A stretch of DNA of 64,000 nucleotides from Rhodanobacter denitrificans (GTDB lineage: Bacteria > Pseudomonadota > Gammaproteobacteria > Xanthomonadales > Rhodanobacteraceae), in assembly GCF_000230695.2 (NCBI RefSeq), contig NC_020541.1, positions 1,860,001 through 1,924,000 of the forward strand. The letters are read 5' to 3'. The notes beneath the pieces are model-generated. The model worked only from the letters and a program-made list of their open reading frames with translations, was not told the DNA's origin and did no database searches. Below are positions 18,702 through 27,105 of this stretch, piece after piece (positions within the stretch are counted from its first letter, which is position 1; each line of letters opens with the position of its first letter). Both the position numbers and the translations under genes were made by a program.

Positions 18702-18724
18702 GCGGCCGTCACAGTGACGGCCGC
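18702..18724. terminator. Hairpin between convergent cusF and DUF305 gene
   Basis: GCGGCCGTCAC-A-GTGACGGCCGC is a perfect inverted repeat of 11 bases per arm centred on one base. It lies 32 bases after cusF and 12 bases beyond the stop of the opposite-strand gene, so it can act on both transcripts. No strong T-run follows on either strand, so intrinsic termination is only probable. Confidence 0.5.
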
Positions 18725-18735
18725 CAAACGGGTTC

Positions 18736-19200
18736 TTAGGGCTGCGCCTGCTTCGATTCCAGATCCTTGATCAGTCCCTTCATCTCGCCGATCTCGCGCT
18801 TTTGCGACGTGATAATTTCATCGGCGAGCTTGCGCACACGCGGATCCGAAATGTGGGCGCGTTCGCTGGTGAGAATGGCGATCGAGTGATGCGGAATCAT
18901 CGCTTTCATGTAGGAAACATCGCCCACGGTGGCCTGGCTGCGCACGAGATAGAGCGCCGCGGCAAACACCACCACGGCGCCGCCAACGATGGCGAGGTTC
19001 ATCGTGCGGCTGCCGTACATGTGCAGCATGAAGCCAAGCATGATCACCGCCATGGTCGCGCCCATCACCAGCGCCATCCAGGCGCGGGTCTGGCTCCAGA
19101 ACACGTGATCCAGCCGGTAAGTGTTGAGGTACATCACGCCGAACATGACCACCGTGGCGGTGGCAATCATGGCGAGGAAGCGCACGTAGGAATTCTTCAT
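18736..19200 (-). CDS. DUF305 membrane protein
   Basis: The 154-residue protein has three or more predicted transmembrane helices in the first 95 residues (AMIATATVVMFGVMYL, ALVMGATMAVIMLGFMLHMY, AIVGGAVVVFAAALYLV). A DUF305 tail follows, with the family signature MKAMIPHHSIAILTSERAHI and IITSQKREIGEMKGLI. DUF305 proteins are frequent in copper clusters and carry His/Met pairs that may bind metal; function is not established. The start at 19200 gives a normal N-terminus (MKNSYVRFLAM), and longer frames upstream look non-coding. It converges on cusF and diverges from the large fusion gene at 19466. Confidence 0.85.
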   Translation of the reverse strand: MKNSYVRFLAMIATATVVMFGVMYLNTYRLDHVFWSQTRAWMALVMGATMAVIMLGFMLHMYGSRTMNLAIVGGAVVVFAAALYLVRSQATVGDVSYMKAMIPHHSIAILTSERAHISDPRVRKLADEIITSQKREIGEMKGLIKDLESKQAQP

Positions 19201-19465
19201 CGGGGATCTCCGTAGGAAACGGCAACAAGGTAGGCGATAGCCTGTCGGAAGTTCGTGACCGAGTGGAACGGCTATGCCGACGCGCCGTCTCGCGCTTCCG
19301 CGCAGCCCGCCCGCGCTCGGGCGGCGATCGAAACGACTGCACCTGACGCTCGGATACTGAATGCACAGCAGCACACACGCGAACTCGACACGCCATGCGA
19401 AAAGATGAAGGATCGGCGCGGCGGTCACGTACGTCGGAGGGTCGGAAACGGTCGAGGACAACGTC

Positions 19466-22012
19466 ATGGAAACATCCAAACCCATGGTCATCGTGACCGG
19501 CAGCAGCGGCTACATCGGCTCGGCGGTAGTGCGTGCCTTCGCTGAGCACTTCGATCTGGTCGGGCTCGATCGCGAAACCTCGCCGCATCCTCCTATCGAT
19601 GCCGAATGCGTGTGCGTCGACCTGACCTCGGATGAGAGCGTGGCGACCGCGCTCCAGCGCGTGCGGCATGCGCACGGCGCGCGCATTGCCTCGGTCATCC
19701 ATCTGGCCGCCTATTTCGACCTGACCGGCAAGCCCGATCCGCGATACGAAGCGATCACGGTGCAGGGAACCGCGCGCTTGTTGCACGCGTTGCAGGCGTT
19801 CGAGGTCGAGCAGTTCGTGTTTCTCAGCACGATGCTGGTGCATGCGCCCACGCAACCGGGGCACCCAATTAATGAAGACTCGCCGCTGGATCTGCAGCCG
19901 CTGCCGTATCGCGAATCGAAGATCCGCACCGAGCAGTTGATCCGCGAACAGCACGACGGCATGCCCGTGGTGATCGTGCGCCCGGGCGGCGTGTACGACG
20001 ACGGCGGCCATTCGGCGTTTCTCGCCCAGCAGATCGCGCGCATCTACGAGCGGCAGCTAGTCGGCCACGTCTATCCCGGTGCGCTCGAAACCGGACAGCC
20101 GTTCCTGCACCTGGCCGATCTGGTGGCCGCGCTGCTGGCGATCGTGTTGCGTCGCGCGGAGCTGCCCGGCCAGCTGACCCTGCTGCTGGCCGAACCCGAG
20201 GCGATCGGCACCGGCGACATGCAGCAAACCCTGGGCCGGCTGCTTCACGGCGAGGACTGGGTGACGCGCCAGATTCCCAAGCCGGTGGCCAAGGCTGGCG
20301 CCTGGTTGCAGAACGACGTGCTGGACGAGCACACCTTCGTGCGCGACTGGATGATCGATAGCGCCGACGACCATTACGAGATCGACACGGCGCGCGCCCG
20401 GCACTGGCTCGATTGGCGACCGGGCCATGCACTACGCGATGCGTTGCCGAGTATCGTCGCGAAGCTCAAAGCCGATCCTGTCGGCTGGTATCGCAGCAAC
20501 AAGCTGGACGCCGCACGGGTCGCCACGCTCGCGGTGAAGCCCGCGCCGCCCGCGCCGCCGCCAACCAACGACGACATGGCGCAGCATGCCGCGATGATGC
20601 GCAAGCATGTCGAGGACATGCGCGCGATGCATTTCGACATGCTGTGGGTGCACTATGTGGCGATGATGCTGGGCGCGTGGCTGGCGTTCTCGCCCTTCGT
20701 GTTCGGCAGTTTCGAGAGCACCGGCTTCAGCGATGCGGTCATGCGCGTCACCGCCGCGCGCGGCTTGCCCGATCCGGCACTGCGCAGCGCGATGTTGGGT
20801 TACAGCGACGTGGTCAGCGGCTTGCTGGTGATGCTGTTCGGCGCGCTGTCGTTGTCGCCGCGATTTGCCTGGGCGCAATGGGCGAATGCGGTGACCGGCG
20901 CGTGGCTGCTGCTCGCGCCGCTGGTGTTCTGGGCGACCAGCGCGGCGGCTTACGCCAACGACACGCTGGTCGGCGCACTGGTGATCGCGTTCGCAATCCT
21001 GGTGCCGATGATGCCAGGCATGAGCATGGCCGGCATGATGGACAACTCCGACCTGCCGCCAGGCTGGACCTATTGTCCGTCCACCTACCTGCAGCGTCTG
21101 CCGATAGTGGCGCTGGCCGTGGTGGGCCTGCTGATTTCGCGCCATCTGGCGGCGTACCAGCTGGGCCACATTCCGACGGCAATCGAGCCGTTCTTCTCTG
21201 GCAGCCATGGTCTCAACGGCACCGAAACGATCATCACCTCGACGGTGTCCAAGGCGTGGCCGATCGCCGACGGCGGCCTGGGCGCGGTCAGCTACATGGC
21301 CGAGATCCTGATGGGCGTGATGGGCGACCGCCGGCGTTGGCGCACGATGCCGTGGATGGTGGCGATGTTCGGCATCGTGGTGGTGCCGCTAGGCGTGGTG
21401 AGCATCTACTTCATCATCATCCAGCCGATCGTCATCGGCACCTGGTGCAGCCTGTGCCTGCTGGCCGGACTGGCGATGCTGGTGATGATTCCGTACAGCC
21501 TCGACGAGCTCGTCGCGACCGGGCAGTTCCTGGTGCAGGACCATCGGCGCGGCGGCAAGTTCTGGCGCACGTTCTTCCGCGGCGGCGCACAACCCGATGG
21601 TGCCTGCGACCATCATCCCGGTTTCGATGCACCGCTGACCGCGGCCACGAGGTCAGCCATGCGCGGCGTCGGCATGCCGTGGACTTTGCTGGCCAGCGCC
21701 GCCCTGGGTCTGTGGCTGATGTTCACTCGGTTGAGCCTGGGAACACATCCGCCACTGGCCGACAGCGATCACCTGATGGGCGCGTTGATCGTCACCGTCG
21801 CGGTGATTGCGATGGCCGAAGTGGCCCGGGCGTTGCGCTTCGTCAATATCATTTTTGGCTTATGGCTGATCGCTGCGCCGTGGTGGATTGCCGGTAGCAG
21901 CATGCTCGCTTCCTGGCTGGGTGTGCTGGTCGGCCTGCTGGTGATCGGCCTCAGCTTGCCACGCGGTACGCGCAGCCACGACCACTACGGAAGCTGGGAT
22001 CGCTTCGTGTGA
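19466..22012 (+). CDS. NAD-dependent epimerase / SPW / VKOR-like membrane fusion
   Basis: This is an unusually long 848-residue protein. Residues 1-320 are a short-chain epimerase/dehydratase domain with the nucleotide-binding GSSGYIGSAVVRAF and the catalytic-type YRESK. Residues 380-520 form a membrane region with SPW-type repeats (WVHYVAMMLGAWLAFSPFVF). Residues 540-700 look like a vitamin K epoxide reductase domain with its CxxC in TWCSLCLLAGL. A second SPW-like membrane block (MPWTLLASAALGLWLMF, LIAAPWWI) ends the protein. The VKOR part could drive disulfide formation in the periplasm while the epimerase part stays cytosolic; the joint role is unknown. It lies between a DUF305 gene and a decayed cusF. 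Confidence 0.8.
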   Translation: METSKPMVIVTGSSGYIGSAVVRAFAEHFDLVGLDRETSPHPPIDAECVCVDLTSDESVATALQRVRHAHGARIASVIHLAAYFDLTGKPDPRYEAITVQGTARLLHALQAFEVEQFVFLSTMLVHAPTQPGHPINEDSPLDLQPLPYRESKIRTEQLIREQHDGMPVVIVRPGGVYDDGGHSAFLAQQIARIYERQLVGHVYPGALETGQPFLHLADLVAALLAIVLRRAELPGQLTLLLAEPEAIGTGDMQQTLGRLLHGEDWVTRQIPKPVAKAGAWLQNDVLDEHTFVRDWMIDSADDHYEIDTARARHWLDWRPGHALRDALPSIVAKLKADPVGWYRSNKLDAARVATLAVKPAPPAPPPTNDDMAQHAAMMRKHVEDMRAMHFDMLWVHYVAMMLGAWLAFSPFVFGSFESTGFSDAVMRVTAARGLPDPALRSAMLGYSDVVSGLLVMLFGALSLSPRFAWAQWANAVTGAWLLLAPLVFWATSAAAYANDTLVGALVIAFAILVPMMPGMSMAGMMDNSDLPPGWTYCPSTYLQRLPIVALAVVGLLISRHLAAYQLGHIPTAIEPFFSGSHGLNGTETIITSTVSKAWPIADGGLGAVSYMAEILMGVMGDRRRWRTMPWMVAMFGIVVVPLGVVSIYFIIIQPIVIGTWCSLCLLAGLAMLVMIPYSLDELVATGQFLVQDHRRGGKFWRTFFRGGAQPDGACDHHPGFDAPLTAATRSAMRGVGMPWTLLASAALGLWLMFTRLSLGTHPPLADSDHLMGALIVTVAVIAMAEVARALRFVNIIFGLWLIAAPWWIAGSSMLASWLGVLVGLLVIGLSLPRGTRSHDHYGSWDRFV

Positions 22013-22139
22013 TGACCCGCGTATCCATTGCACCGCCCAAGCACGGCATGGTCGACTGGCTGCCGCTCTGTCGCAGCGTCATCTTCGTGCACATGCGGAA
22101 GCCGGCTCACCGATCGCTACTTCAATCACCACCCAACAG

Positions 22140-22308
22140 ATGGGCGATGGATGCGACCAAGGGACCCTTACGTTGCAGCATGAAGCGATTGCCGCGACCG
22201 GCCGACCGTCCATGACCATGCAAGGTGGCGTCGCCCGAGTTGCTGAAGGACGTGAAAGTCGACGCCAAGGTGCAGTTCTCCCCGCGGCCGAGATGGCCGG
22301 CCCAGTGA
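22140..22308 (+). pseudogene. Decayed second cusF copy
   Basis: Conserved CusF segments are spread over three frames. MDATKG begins at 22147 in one frame, GTLTLQHEAIAATGRPSMTM follows in a second, and VASPELLKDVKVDAKVQFS in a third. The matching segments of the intact cusF at 18317 are AKGTITLQHEAIAAIGWPAM and KLASPDLLKGVKVGDKVRFS. At least two frameshifts are needed, no signal peptide remains and the key Trp is replaced by Arg, so this is a remnant. Confidence 0.75.
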
Positions 22309-22371
22309 TGGCGAACACGCCGGTGCTGCCCGTAAGTGGATGCACGTGTGCCTGTGCGAGCAGACGCGCGA

Positions 22372-22770
22372 CTATGCCTGCCGAAGGAAATCCAGTGTCG
22401 GACAGTGACCGTCACGAGGTGTCTGTGCGCAGTCACCGGCGAGTTGTACGAGTTCCGCCTCCAGTCGTCGCAGTTCCTCCAACTTGCGGCGCACATCGAA
22501 AAGCTTGTGCTCGATCAGTCGGCGTGTCTGCGCACAGGCCCGTTTACCTTTGAGCTGCAGCAGTCCGGCGATCTCCTCCAGCGTGAAGCCCATGGTCTTG
22601 GCGCGGCGGATGAATTGCAGGCGCGCCAGATCATGATGTTCATAGCGGCGCACGCCGCCTAGGGGCCGCTCGGGCTCATGCAACAGGCCCACACGCTGGT
22701 AGTAGCGCACAGTTTCGACGTGCACGTCAGCGGCCAAAGCCAACCGACCGATAGTGAGAGCAGAATTCAT
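22372..22770 (-). CDS. merR: Mercury-responsive regulator MerR
   Basis: The 132-residue MerR-family activator has an N-terminal winged helix-turn-helix (LTIGRLALAADVHVETVRYYQRVGLL) and a long dimerisation helix. The three Hg(II)-binding cysteines sit at 79, 114 and 123 (KRACAQT, GDCAQTP, GHCPTL), with the same spacing as Cys82, 117 and 126 of classical MerR. It is divergent from merT, with a classical mer operator between them. It should repress and, with Hg(II), activate merTP and probably autoregulate. Confidence 0.95.
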   Translation of the reverse strand: MNSALTIGRLALAADVHVETVRYYQRVGLLHEPERPLGGVRRYEHHDLARLQFIRRAKTMGFTLEEIAGLLQLKGKRACAQTRRLIEHKLFDVRRKLEELRRLEAELVQLAGDCAQTPRDGHCPTLDFLRQA

Positions 22771-22772
22771 GC

Positions 22773-22803
22773 TTGACTCCGTAGTGGGGTACGGAAGTTA
22801 GTA
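22773..22803 (+). promoter_or_regulatory. mer operator-promoter
   Basis: TTGACT (22773-22778) and TTAGTA (22798-22803) are 19 bases apart. The dyad CCGTA-6-TACGG (22779-22794) fills the spacer. The -35 and dyad match the well-known Tn21/Tn501 mer operator arrangement almost base for base. It drives merT, and the overlapping region would serve merR on the other strand. Confidence 0.85.
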
Positions 22804-22810
22804 TGCACGC

Positions 22811-23167
22811 ATGAGCTCGATACCTGCCAAGTCGTCCTTGCCCGCCGTGATCGTTGCGTTGCTCGCGGCGATCGGCGCGTCGGTGTGCTGCGTGGTGCCG
22901 CTGGTGCTGGTGTTGTTGGGCGTCAGCGGCGCGTGGATCGCCCATCTCACCGCACTCGATCCCTGGCGGCCGTGGTTCATCGCGGCCACCTTGCTTTGCC
23001 TGGCGCTCGCGTTCTGGACGCTGTATGGGCCCTCGTCACGCTGCCGTACGGAAGGTGTTTGCGTTGATCCGCCGGTCTTGCGCCGGCGCCGGCGCTGGTT
23101 ATGGCTGGCTACGGCATTGATCATGCTTTTGTTGCTGTTTCCCTATGTCGTGGGCTGGTTTCTGTAG
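22811..23167 (+). CDS. merT: Mercuric ion transporter MerT
   Basis: The 118-residue inner-membrane protein has three hydrophobic helices. The paired cysteines that receive Hg(II) in the first helix are seen in ASVCCVVPL, and a second cysteine pair lies in the loop (SRCRTEGVCVDPP). This is the family's normal size and layout. It takes Hg(II) from MerP into the cytoplasm. It is the first gene behind the mer promoter; merP follows after 10 bases. Confidence 0.93.
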   Translation: MSSIPAKSSLPAVIVALLAAIGASVCCVVPLVLVLLGVSGAWIAHLTALDPWRPWFIAATLLCLALAFWTLYGPSSRCRTEGVCVDPPVLRRRRRWLWLATALIMLLLLFPYVVGWFL

Positions 23168-23177
23168 GAGTTGATTG

Positions 23178-23465
23178 ATGTGCATCAAGACAGCTGGAAT
23201 GGTGGCGACCCTTTGGCTCGGCCTGGCACATGCGGCGACGCCCACCACAACGGTGTTGCATGCCGCGAACATGACCTGTCCCGCCTGCAACGTAACGATC
23301 GAGAAGGCATTGAGTCGCGTACCCGGGGTGACGAGCACGAAGGTCGATCTGAAAGCCGAGACAGTCACGGTGATTTTCGATGCGGATCGCACCACGGTGC
23401 CGGTGTTGGCGCGTACGGTCACCGATGCCGGTTTCCCGGCTACGGCGAAAGCCCATGGCGGTTGA
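23178..23465 (+). CDS. merP: Periplasmic mercury-binding protein MerP
   Basis: The 95-residue protein has a signal peptide (MVATLWLGLAHAA) and one HMA ferredoxin-like fold with the metal site NMTCPAC; the classical start of this motif is GMTC. It binds Hg(II) in the periplasm for MerT. The ATG at 23178 is spaced seven bases from AGGAG at 23166-23170. The end overlaps the next small gene. Confidence 0.93.
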   Translation: MCIKTAGMVATLWLGLAHAATPTTTVLHAANMTCPACNVTIEKALSRVPGVTSTKVDLKAETVTVIFDADRTTVPVLARTVTDAGFPATAKAHGG

Positions 23466-23679
23466 GCCCATCTTGCAGAGCACGTTGACCTGTCCGCATT
23501 GCGGCCACCAGGCCAACGAGACCATGCCGACCGATGCCTGCCAGTTCTTCTACGACTGCAAGGGGTGCGGCGAATTGCTCCGGCCCAAGGCGGGCGACTG
23601 CTGCGTGTTCTGCTCGTACGGCAGCGTGCCGTGTCCGCCGATCCAGCAGCAGAAGCCGTGCTGCGAAAGCGGTCGCTGA
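23455..23679 (+). CDS. GDCCVxC-type Cys-rich small protein
   Basis: The 74-residue protein carries five CxxC/CC motifs: TCPHCGHQ, DCKGCGELL, GDCCVFCSYG, PCPPIQ and a final PCCESG. This composition is that of the GDCCVxC family often found next to merT/merP. The function is not established; a cytoplasmic metal-thiol binding or zinc-ribbon role is likely. The ATG at 23455 overlaps the end of merP by 11 bases, which supports co-translation in the mer operon. It is the last gene of that operon; no reductase gene follows. Confidence 0.75.
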   Translation: MAVEPILQSTLTCPHCGHQANETMPTDACQFFYDCKGCGELLRPKAGDCCVFCSYGSVPCPPIQQQKPCCESGR

Positions 23680-23689
23680 ATTTCACTCA

Positions 23690-24052
23690 TCAGGCTGTTC
23701 GGATTTTGCTTCGCAATTTATCCGTTGACGGCTTGCACGAAGTCTCGCCAACTTGGCAACTGCCGTCGGACTGACTGCAGCAATGATCTGTGAGGTAGCC
23801 GATGAGGTCGTTCATGGCCTCGATCACGGGGGCGTAATAGATGAAACGTCCACTTTGCTGGCTGGTCACAAGGCCGGCGTGCGACAGCTCTTTCAAATGA
23901 AACGAAAGCGTGGCGTTGGCCAGTCCCAGCTTCTCGGCAATCGCACTGGCGGCAAGACCGTCCGGCGCGTGCTCGATCAACAGCCGATAGACCGCCAACC
24001 GCGACTCCTGAGCGAGCGCGGAAAGGATCGTGAGGACTTGTTTGGTCTGCAT
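23690..24052 (-). CDS. arsR: Arsenic-responsive repressor ArsR
   Basis: The 120-residue ArsR/SmtB winged-helix repressor has its recognition helix in LANATLSFHLKELSHAGLV and wing SGRFIYYAP. Unlike E. coli ArsR (CVC in the DNA-binding helix), its cysteines are C-terminal: Cys91-Cys92, Cys99 and Cys106 (DHCCSQSDGSCQ). This resembles the Acidithiobacillus-type ArsR, where a C-terminal trio binds As(III). It is the promoter-distal gene of the ars unit on this strand. It likely controls the divergent arsC/arsH region at 26246-26317. Confidence 0.9.
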   Translation of the reverse strand: MQTKQVLTILSALAQESRLAVYRLLIEHAPDGLAASAIAEKLGLANATLSFHLKELSHAGLVTSQQSGRFIYYAPVIEAMNDLIGYLTDHCCSQSDGSCQVGETSCKPSTDKLRSKIRTA

Positions 24053-24124
24053 AGTGCGAATAGCCGTCTCAGAACGCTGCGTATTGTCCGCTTTTGCAGT
24101 GTAGTGCTTGCGCTCACCACCGGA

Positions 24125-24637
24125 TCAACCGGCTGCGCCGTTACTGGGCGCTTTACCGATGGTATCAAGCCGACTGGACAGCGCGAGCCGATCCAAGGCC
24201 GTCAAGTTTAAATTGAGCAGCAAGCTGATCCGTTGCTGCAGAAGGTTCCTGGCCAGCACGAAGGCTTTGTAAACGCTGGCCTGATCGCCTTGCGCCTTCG
24301 CTGGATCAGGGATGTCCCAGTGCGCGGTGATAGGCGCACCGGGCCACGCGGGGCAAACCTCGCCGGCCACCTGGTCACACACGGTGATCACGAAATCCAT
24401 CACCGGCGCTTCCGGTGCCATGAACTCCGCCCAGCTCTTGCTGCGAAGCCCATCGATGGGAAGATCCACGGCCTTGAGCACCTCCAGCGTCTGGGGGTAG
24501 ATGAAACCTTTGGGCTGGCTTCCGGCGCTGTAGCCATGAAAACGATCGCGGCCAAAGTGATGCACGGTCGCTTCGGCCAAAATGCTACGCGCCGAGTTGC
24601 CGGTGCAGACGAACAACACGTTGTAGTGACCCTGCAT
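24125..24637 (-). CDS. arsC: Arsenate reductase, low-molecular-weight phosphatase type
   Basis: The 170-residue enzyme reduces arsenate to arsenite. The phosphate-binding loop FVCTGNSARSI (C-x5-R) is at the N-terminus, and the second and third redox cysteines are in ITVCDQVAGEVCP. This is the thioredoxin- or glutathione-coupled family, distinct from the glutaredoxin type at 27106. It lies 13 bases downstream of acr3 on the same strand. A paralogue is present upstream of acr3. Confidence 0.93.
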   Translation of the reverse strand: MQGHYNVLFVCTGNSARSILAEATVHHFGRDRFHGYSAGSQPKGFIYPQTLEVLKAVDLPIDGLRSKSWAEFMAPEAPVMDFVITVCDQVAGEVCPAWPGAPITAHWDIPDPAKAQGDQASVYKAFVLARNLLQQRISLLLNLNLTALDRLALSSRLDTIGKAPSNGAAG

Positions 24638-24650
24638 GACGATGCTCCGC

Positions 24651-25739
24651 TCAAGCCTGCTTTAATTCGTACCAACGCTTGCTGCCGTTGACGATGCGAA
24701 CCACCGACAACATCACCGGCACTTCAATCAACACGCCAACCACGGTGGCCAGCGCGGCGCCGGAGTGCACGCCGAACAGACCCACCGCGGTGGCGACGGC
24801 TAGCTCGAAAAAGTTGCTGGCCCCGATCAGCGCCGAGGGCCCGGCCACGCAATGGGGCACCCCGAACCGACGGTTGAGCACGTAGGCCAGTCCGGAGTTG
24901 AAATACACCTGGATCAGGATCGGCACGGCCAGCATCGCGATTACCGCCGGCTGGGCCAGGATCTGCTGCCCCTGAAAACCGAACAGCAGCACGAGGGTGG
25001 CCAGCAGCGCGAACAAGGACGCCGGTCCCAGGCGCTGTAGCAGTTTCTGCAGCTGTGGCTCGCCGCCTCGCGAGAGCACCCAACGACGAAGCACCACGCT
25101 GATAGCCACCGGCACAACGATGTAGAGCAGCACCGACAACAGCAACGTGTTCCAGGGCACCGTGATCGAAGAGATGCCCAGCAGCAGCGCCACGATGGGC
25201 GCAAACGCCACGACCATGATCGTGTCGTTCAAGGCGACCTGGCTCAGCGTGAAGTTCGGCTCGCCGTGGCAGAGATTGCTCCACACGAACACCATCGCCG
25301 TGCACGGTGCCGCGGCCAGCAGGATCAGGCCGGCAATGTAGGAGTCGAGCTGGTCAGCAGGAAGGTAGCCGGCGAAGACGTGGCGGATGAATATCCAACC
25401 CAGCAGCGCCATCGAAAACGGCTTCACCGCCCAATTGATGAAAAGCGTGACGCCAATGCCTTTCCACTGACGGCGCACGCCACCAAGCGCGCTGAAATCA
25501 ATCTTCAACAGCATCGGGATGATCATCAACCAGATGAGCACGGCCACTGGCAGATTGACTTGCGCGACCTGCATGCCCCCCAAGGCCTCAAAAGTGTCCG
25601 GCAGCCAGTGACCCAGAAGCGTGCCCACCACGATACACAGCAAGACCCAGACTGTGAGGTAGCGCTCGAAGAAGCCGATGCGGCTGCCACTGGCCGTATC
25701 CGGATCGGCGTCGACCACTTCAGCTGACAACTGGTTCAT
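24651..25739 (-). CDS. acr3: Arsenite efflux transporter ACR3
   Basis: The 362-residue inner-membrane carrier has ten predicted helices. The conserved cysteine of the ACR3 family is in LLAAAPCTAMVFVWS. It exports the arsenite made by the arsenate reductases on both sides of it. Its start overlaps the stop of the upstream arsC by four bases. Length and topology are normal. Confidence 0.95.
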   Translation of the reverse strand: MNQLSAEVVDADPDTASGSRIGFFERYLTVWVLLCIVVGTLLGHWLPDTFEALGGMQVAQVNLPVAVLIWLMIIPMLLKIDFSALGGVRRQWKGIGVTLFINWAVKPFSMALLGWIFIRHVFAGYLPADQLDSYIAGLILLAAAPCTAMVFVWSNLCHGEPNFTLSQVALNDTIMVVAFAPIVALLLGISSITVPWNTLLLSVLLYIVVPVAISVVLRRWVLSRGGEPQLQKLLQRLGPASLFALLATLVLLFGFQGQQILAQPAVIAMLAVPILIQVYFNSGLAYVLNRRFGVPHCVAGPSALIGASNFFELAVATAVGLFGVHSGAALATVVGVLIEVPVMLSVVRIVNGSKRWYELKQA

Positions 25740-26245
25740 GCGTGTTCCTCATCGGCGTCGGTGATGGTGCCGATGTGATCAAGGGCCAACTTCAACTCGT
25801 CCCGGCTCATCGTTTCCACCGGCAGGTTCAGCAACGCGTTGACTCGATAAAGCACGAGCGTGTGGGCAAGCCGGAAGGCTTCGATCACGGCACCTTCACC
25901 GTGGGCTGCCGCCGGATCGGGCTGACCCCAGTGGGTTTTCACAAAATCGCCGAACAGCACCGGGCACGTCTCATTCGCTGCGTTGTCGCAGACCGTGATG
26001 ACGATATCCAGCGGCGGCGCACCCTCCCCCGTGAAGCGATCCCAGGACTTGCTGCTGAGTCCTTCGGTGGGTATGCCGAGGGCCTTGAGCTCGCCGATCG
26101 CATAGGGGTTGACGCGGCCGGTCGGCTGGCTGCCCGCGCTGAAGGCTTCGAAGCGGCCTTTGCCCAAATGGTTGAGGGTCGCTTCGGACAGGATGCTGCG
26201 GGCGGAATTGCCCGTGCAGATGAATAGAACGCGGCACGGATGCAT
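25736..26245 (-). CDS. arsC: Second LMW-type arsenate reductase
   Basis: The 169-residue paralogue of the enzyme at 24125 has the P-loop FICTGNSARSI and the redox pair in VITVCDNAANETCP. The start at 26245 (MHPCRVLF) is chosen because upstream codons would run into the divergent promoter. It is the first gene of the minus-strand ars unit. The two LMW copies share motifs but differ across much of their length, so they look like separate acquisitions rather than a recent tandem duplication. Confidence 0.92.
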   Translation of the reverse strand: MHPCRVLFICTGNSARSILSEATLNHLGKGRFEAFSAGSQPTGRVNPYAIGELKALGIPTEGLSSKSWDRFTGEGAPPLDIVITVCDNAANETCPVLFGDFVKTHWGQPDPAAAHGEGAVIEAFRLAHTLVLYRVNALLNLPVETMSRDELKLALDHIGTITDADEEHA

Positions 26246-26262
26246 GACGGTCTCGAATTGGC

Positions 26263-26286
26263 TTCTATATTTCCATAATGATAGAA
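26263..26286. promoter_or_regulatory. Putative ArsR operator in the divergent arsC/arsH region
   Basis: TTCTAT and ATAGAA form an inverted repeat with a 12-base centre in the 72-base AT-rich gap between two divergent ars genes. ArsR-family operators are imperfect AT-rich dyads of this kind overlapping promoters. The assignment rests on position and symmetry only. Confidence 0.45.
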
Positions 26287-26317
26287 TCATTTAGTCAAAG
26301 CAACAGGAAACATACCC

Positions 26318-27103
26318 ATGACGATGCCGGATCTGCCCCACATTGCCGCCGATGTGCTGGATACCCCAACCCTGGCCAAACTGGCGCTGCCGGCGGACTC
26401 TAGCCATCCGCCGCGCATCCTGATCCTTTATGGATCACTGCGTCCGCAGTCGTTCAGTCGCAAGTTGGCCCTGGAAGCCGAGCGCATCTTGCGCCAGTTC
26501 GGCGCCGAGACCCGCGTGTTCGATCCACATGAGTTGCCCATTCTGGACAGCGTGCCCAACACGCATCCCAAAGTGCAGGAGTTGCGGGCGCTGTCCTTGT
26601 GGTCGGAAGGCCAGGTCTGGGTCAGCCCCGAGCGCCACGGTTCGGTGACAGCCGTCTTCAAGAATCAGATCGACTGGTTGCCACTGGAAGAGGGCAGCGT
26701 GCGACCGACCCAAGGGCGCACCCTGGCGGTCATGCAGGTCAGCGGTGGCTCGCAATCGTTCAACGTCGTCAATGCACTGCGCGTGCTGGGCCGCTGGATG
26801 CGCATGGTGGTCATACCGAATCAATCATCGGTCGCCAAGGCTTGGCAGGAGTTCGACGATGCGGGTCGGATGAAGCCATCACCGTTCTACGATCGCGTTG
26901 TGGACGTCATGGAGGAACTGTTCAAGTTCACCCTGATGGTGCGCGATCGCAGCGACTATCTGGTGGACCGCTATAGCGAGCGCAAAGGTGCGGCTGAGGC
27001 ACATGCCTTGTTGGTGGCTGCCGGCGTGACCGAAGAAGCGGCGCCGGCTCCGGTCGTGGTGGAACCGGCCAAGACCAGCTGTTGTTTCAGTGGAGCCTGC
27101 TGA
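26318..27103 (+). CDS. arsH: Organoarsenical oxidase ArsH (NADPH-FMN)
   Basis: The 261-residue flavodoxin-like enzyme has the FMN phosphate loop [15 protein letters not shown] and the ArsH signatures [20 protein letters not shown] and [21 protein letters not shown]. ArsH oxidises trivalent organoarsenicals using NADPH/FMN. The tail ends in [10 protein letters not shown], a Cys-rich end that could bind As(III). It is divergent from the minus-strand ars genes and followed after two bases by another arsC. Confidence 0.95.
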   Translation: MTMPDLPHIAADVLDTPTLAKLALPADSSHPPRILILYGSLRPQSFSRKLALEAERILRQFGAETRVFDPHELPILDSVPNTHPKVQELRALSLWSEGQVWVSPERHGSVTAVFKNQIDWLPLEEGSVRPTQGRTLAVMQVSGGSQSFNVVNALRVLGRWMRMVVIPNQSSVAKAWQEFDDAGRMKPSPFYDRVVDVMEELFKFTLMVRDRSDYLVDRYSERKGAAEAHALLVAAGVTEEAAPAPVVVEPAKTSCCFSGAC

Positions 27104-27105
27104 CG

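Noticed and set aside
22009-22215. Possible 68-residue protein after the fusion gene
   Set aside because: It runs through the decayed cusF in the wrong frame, with no hydrophobic core or family signature.
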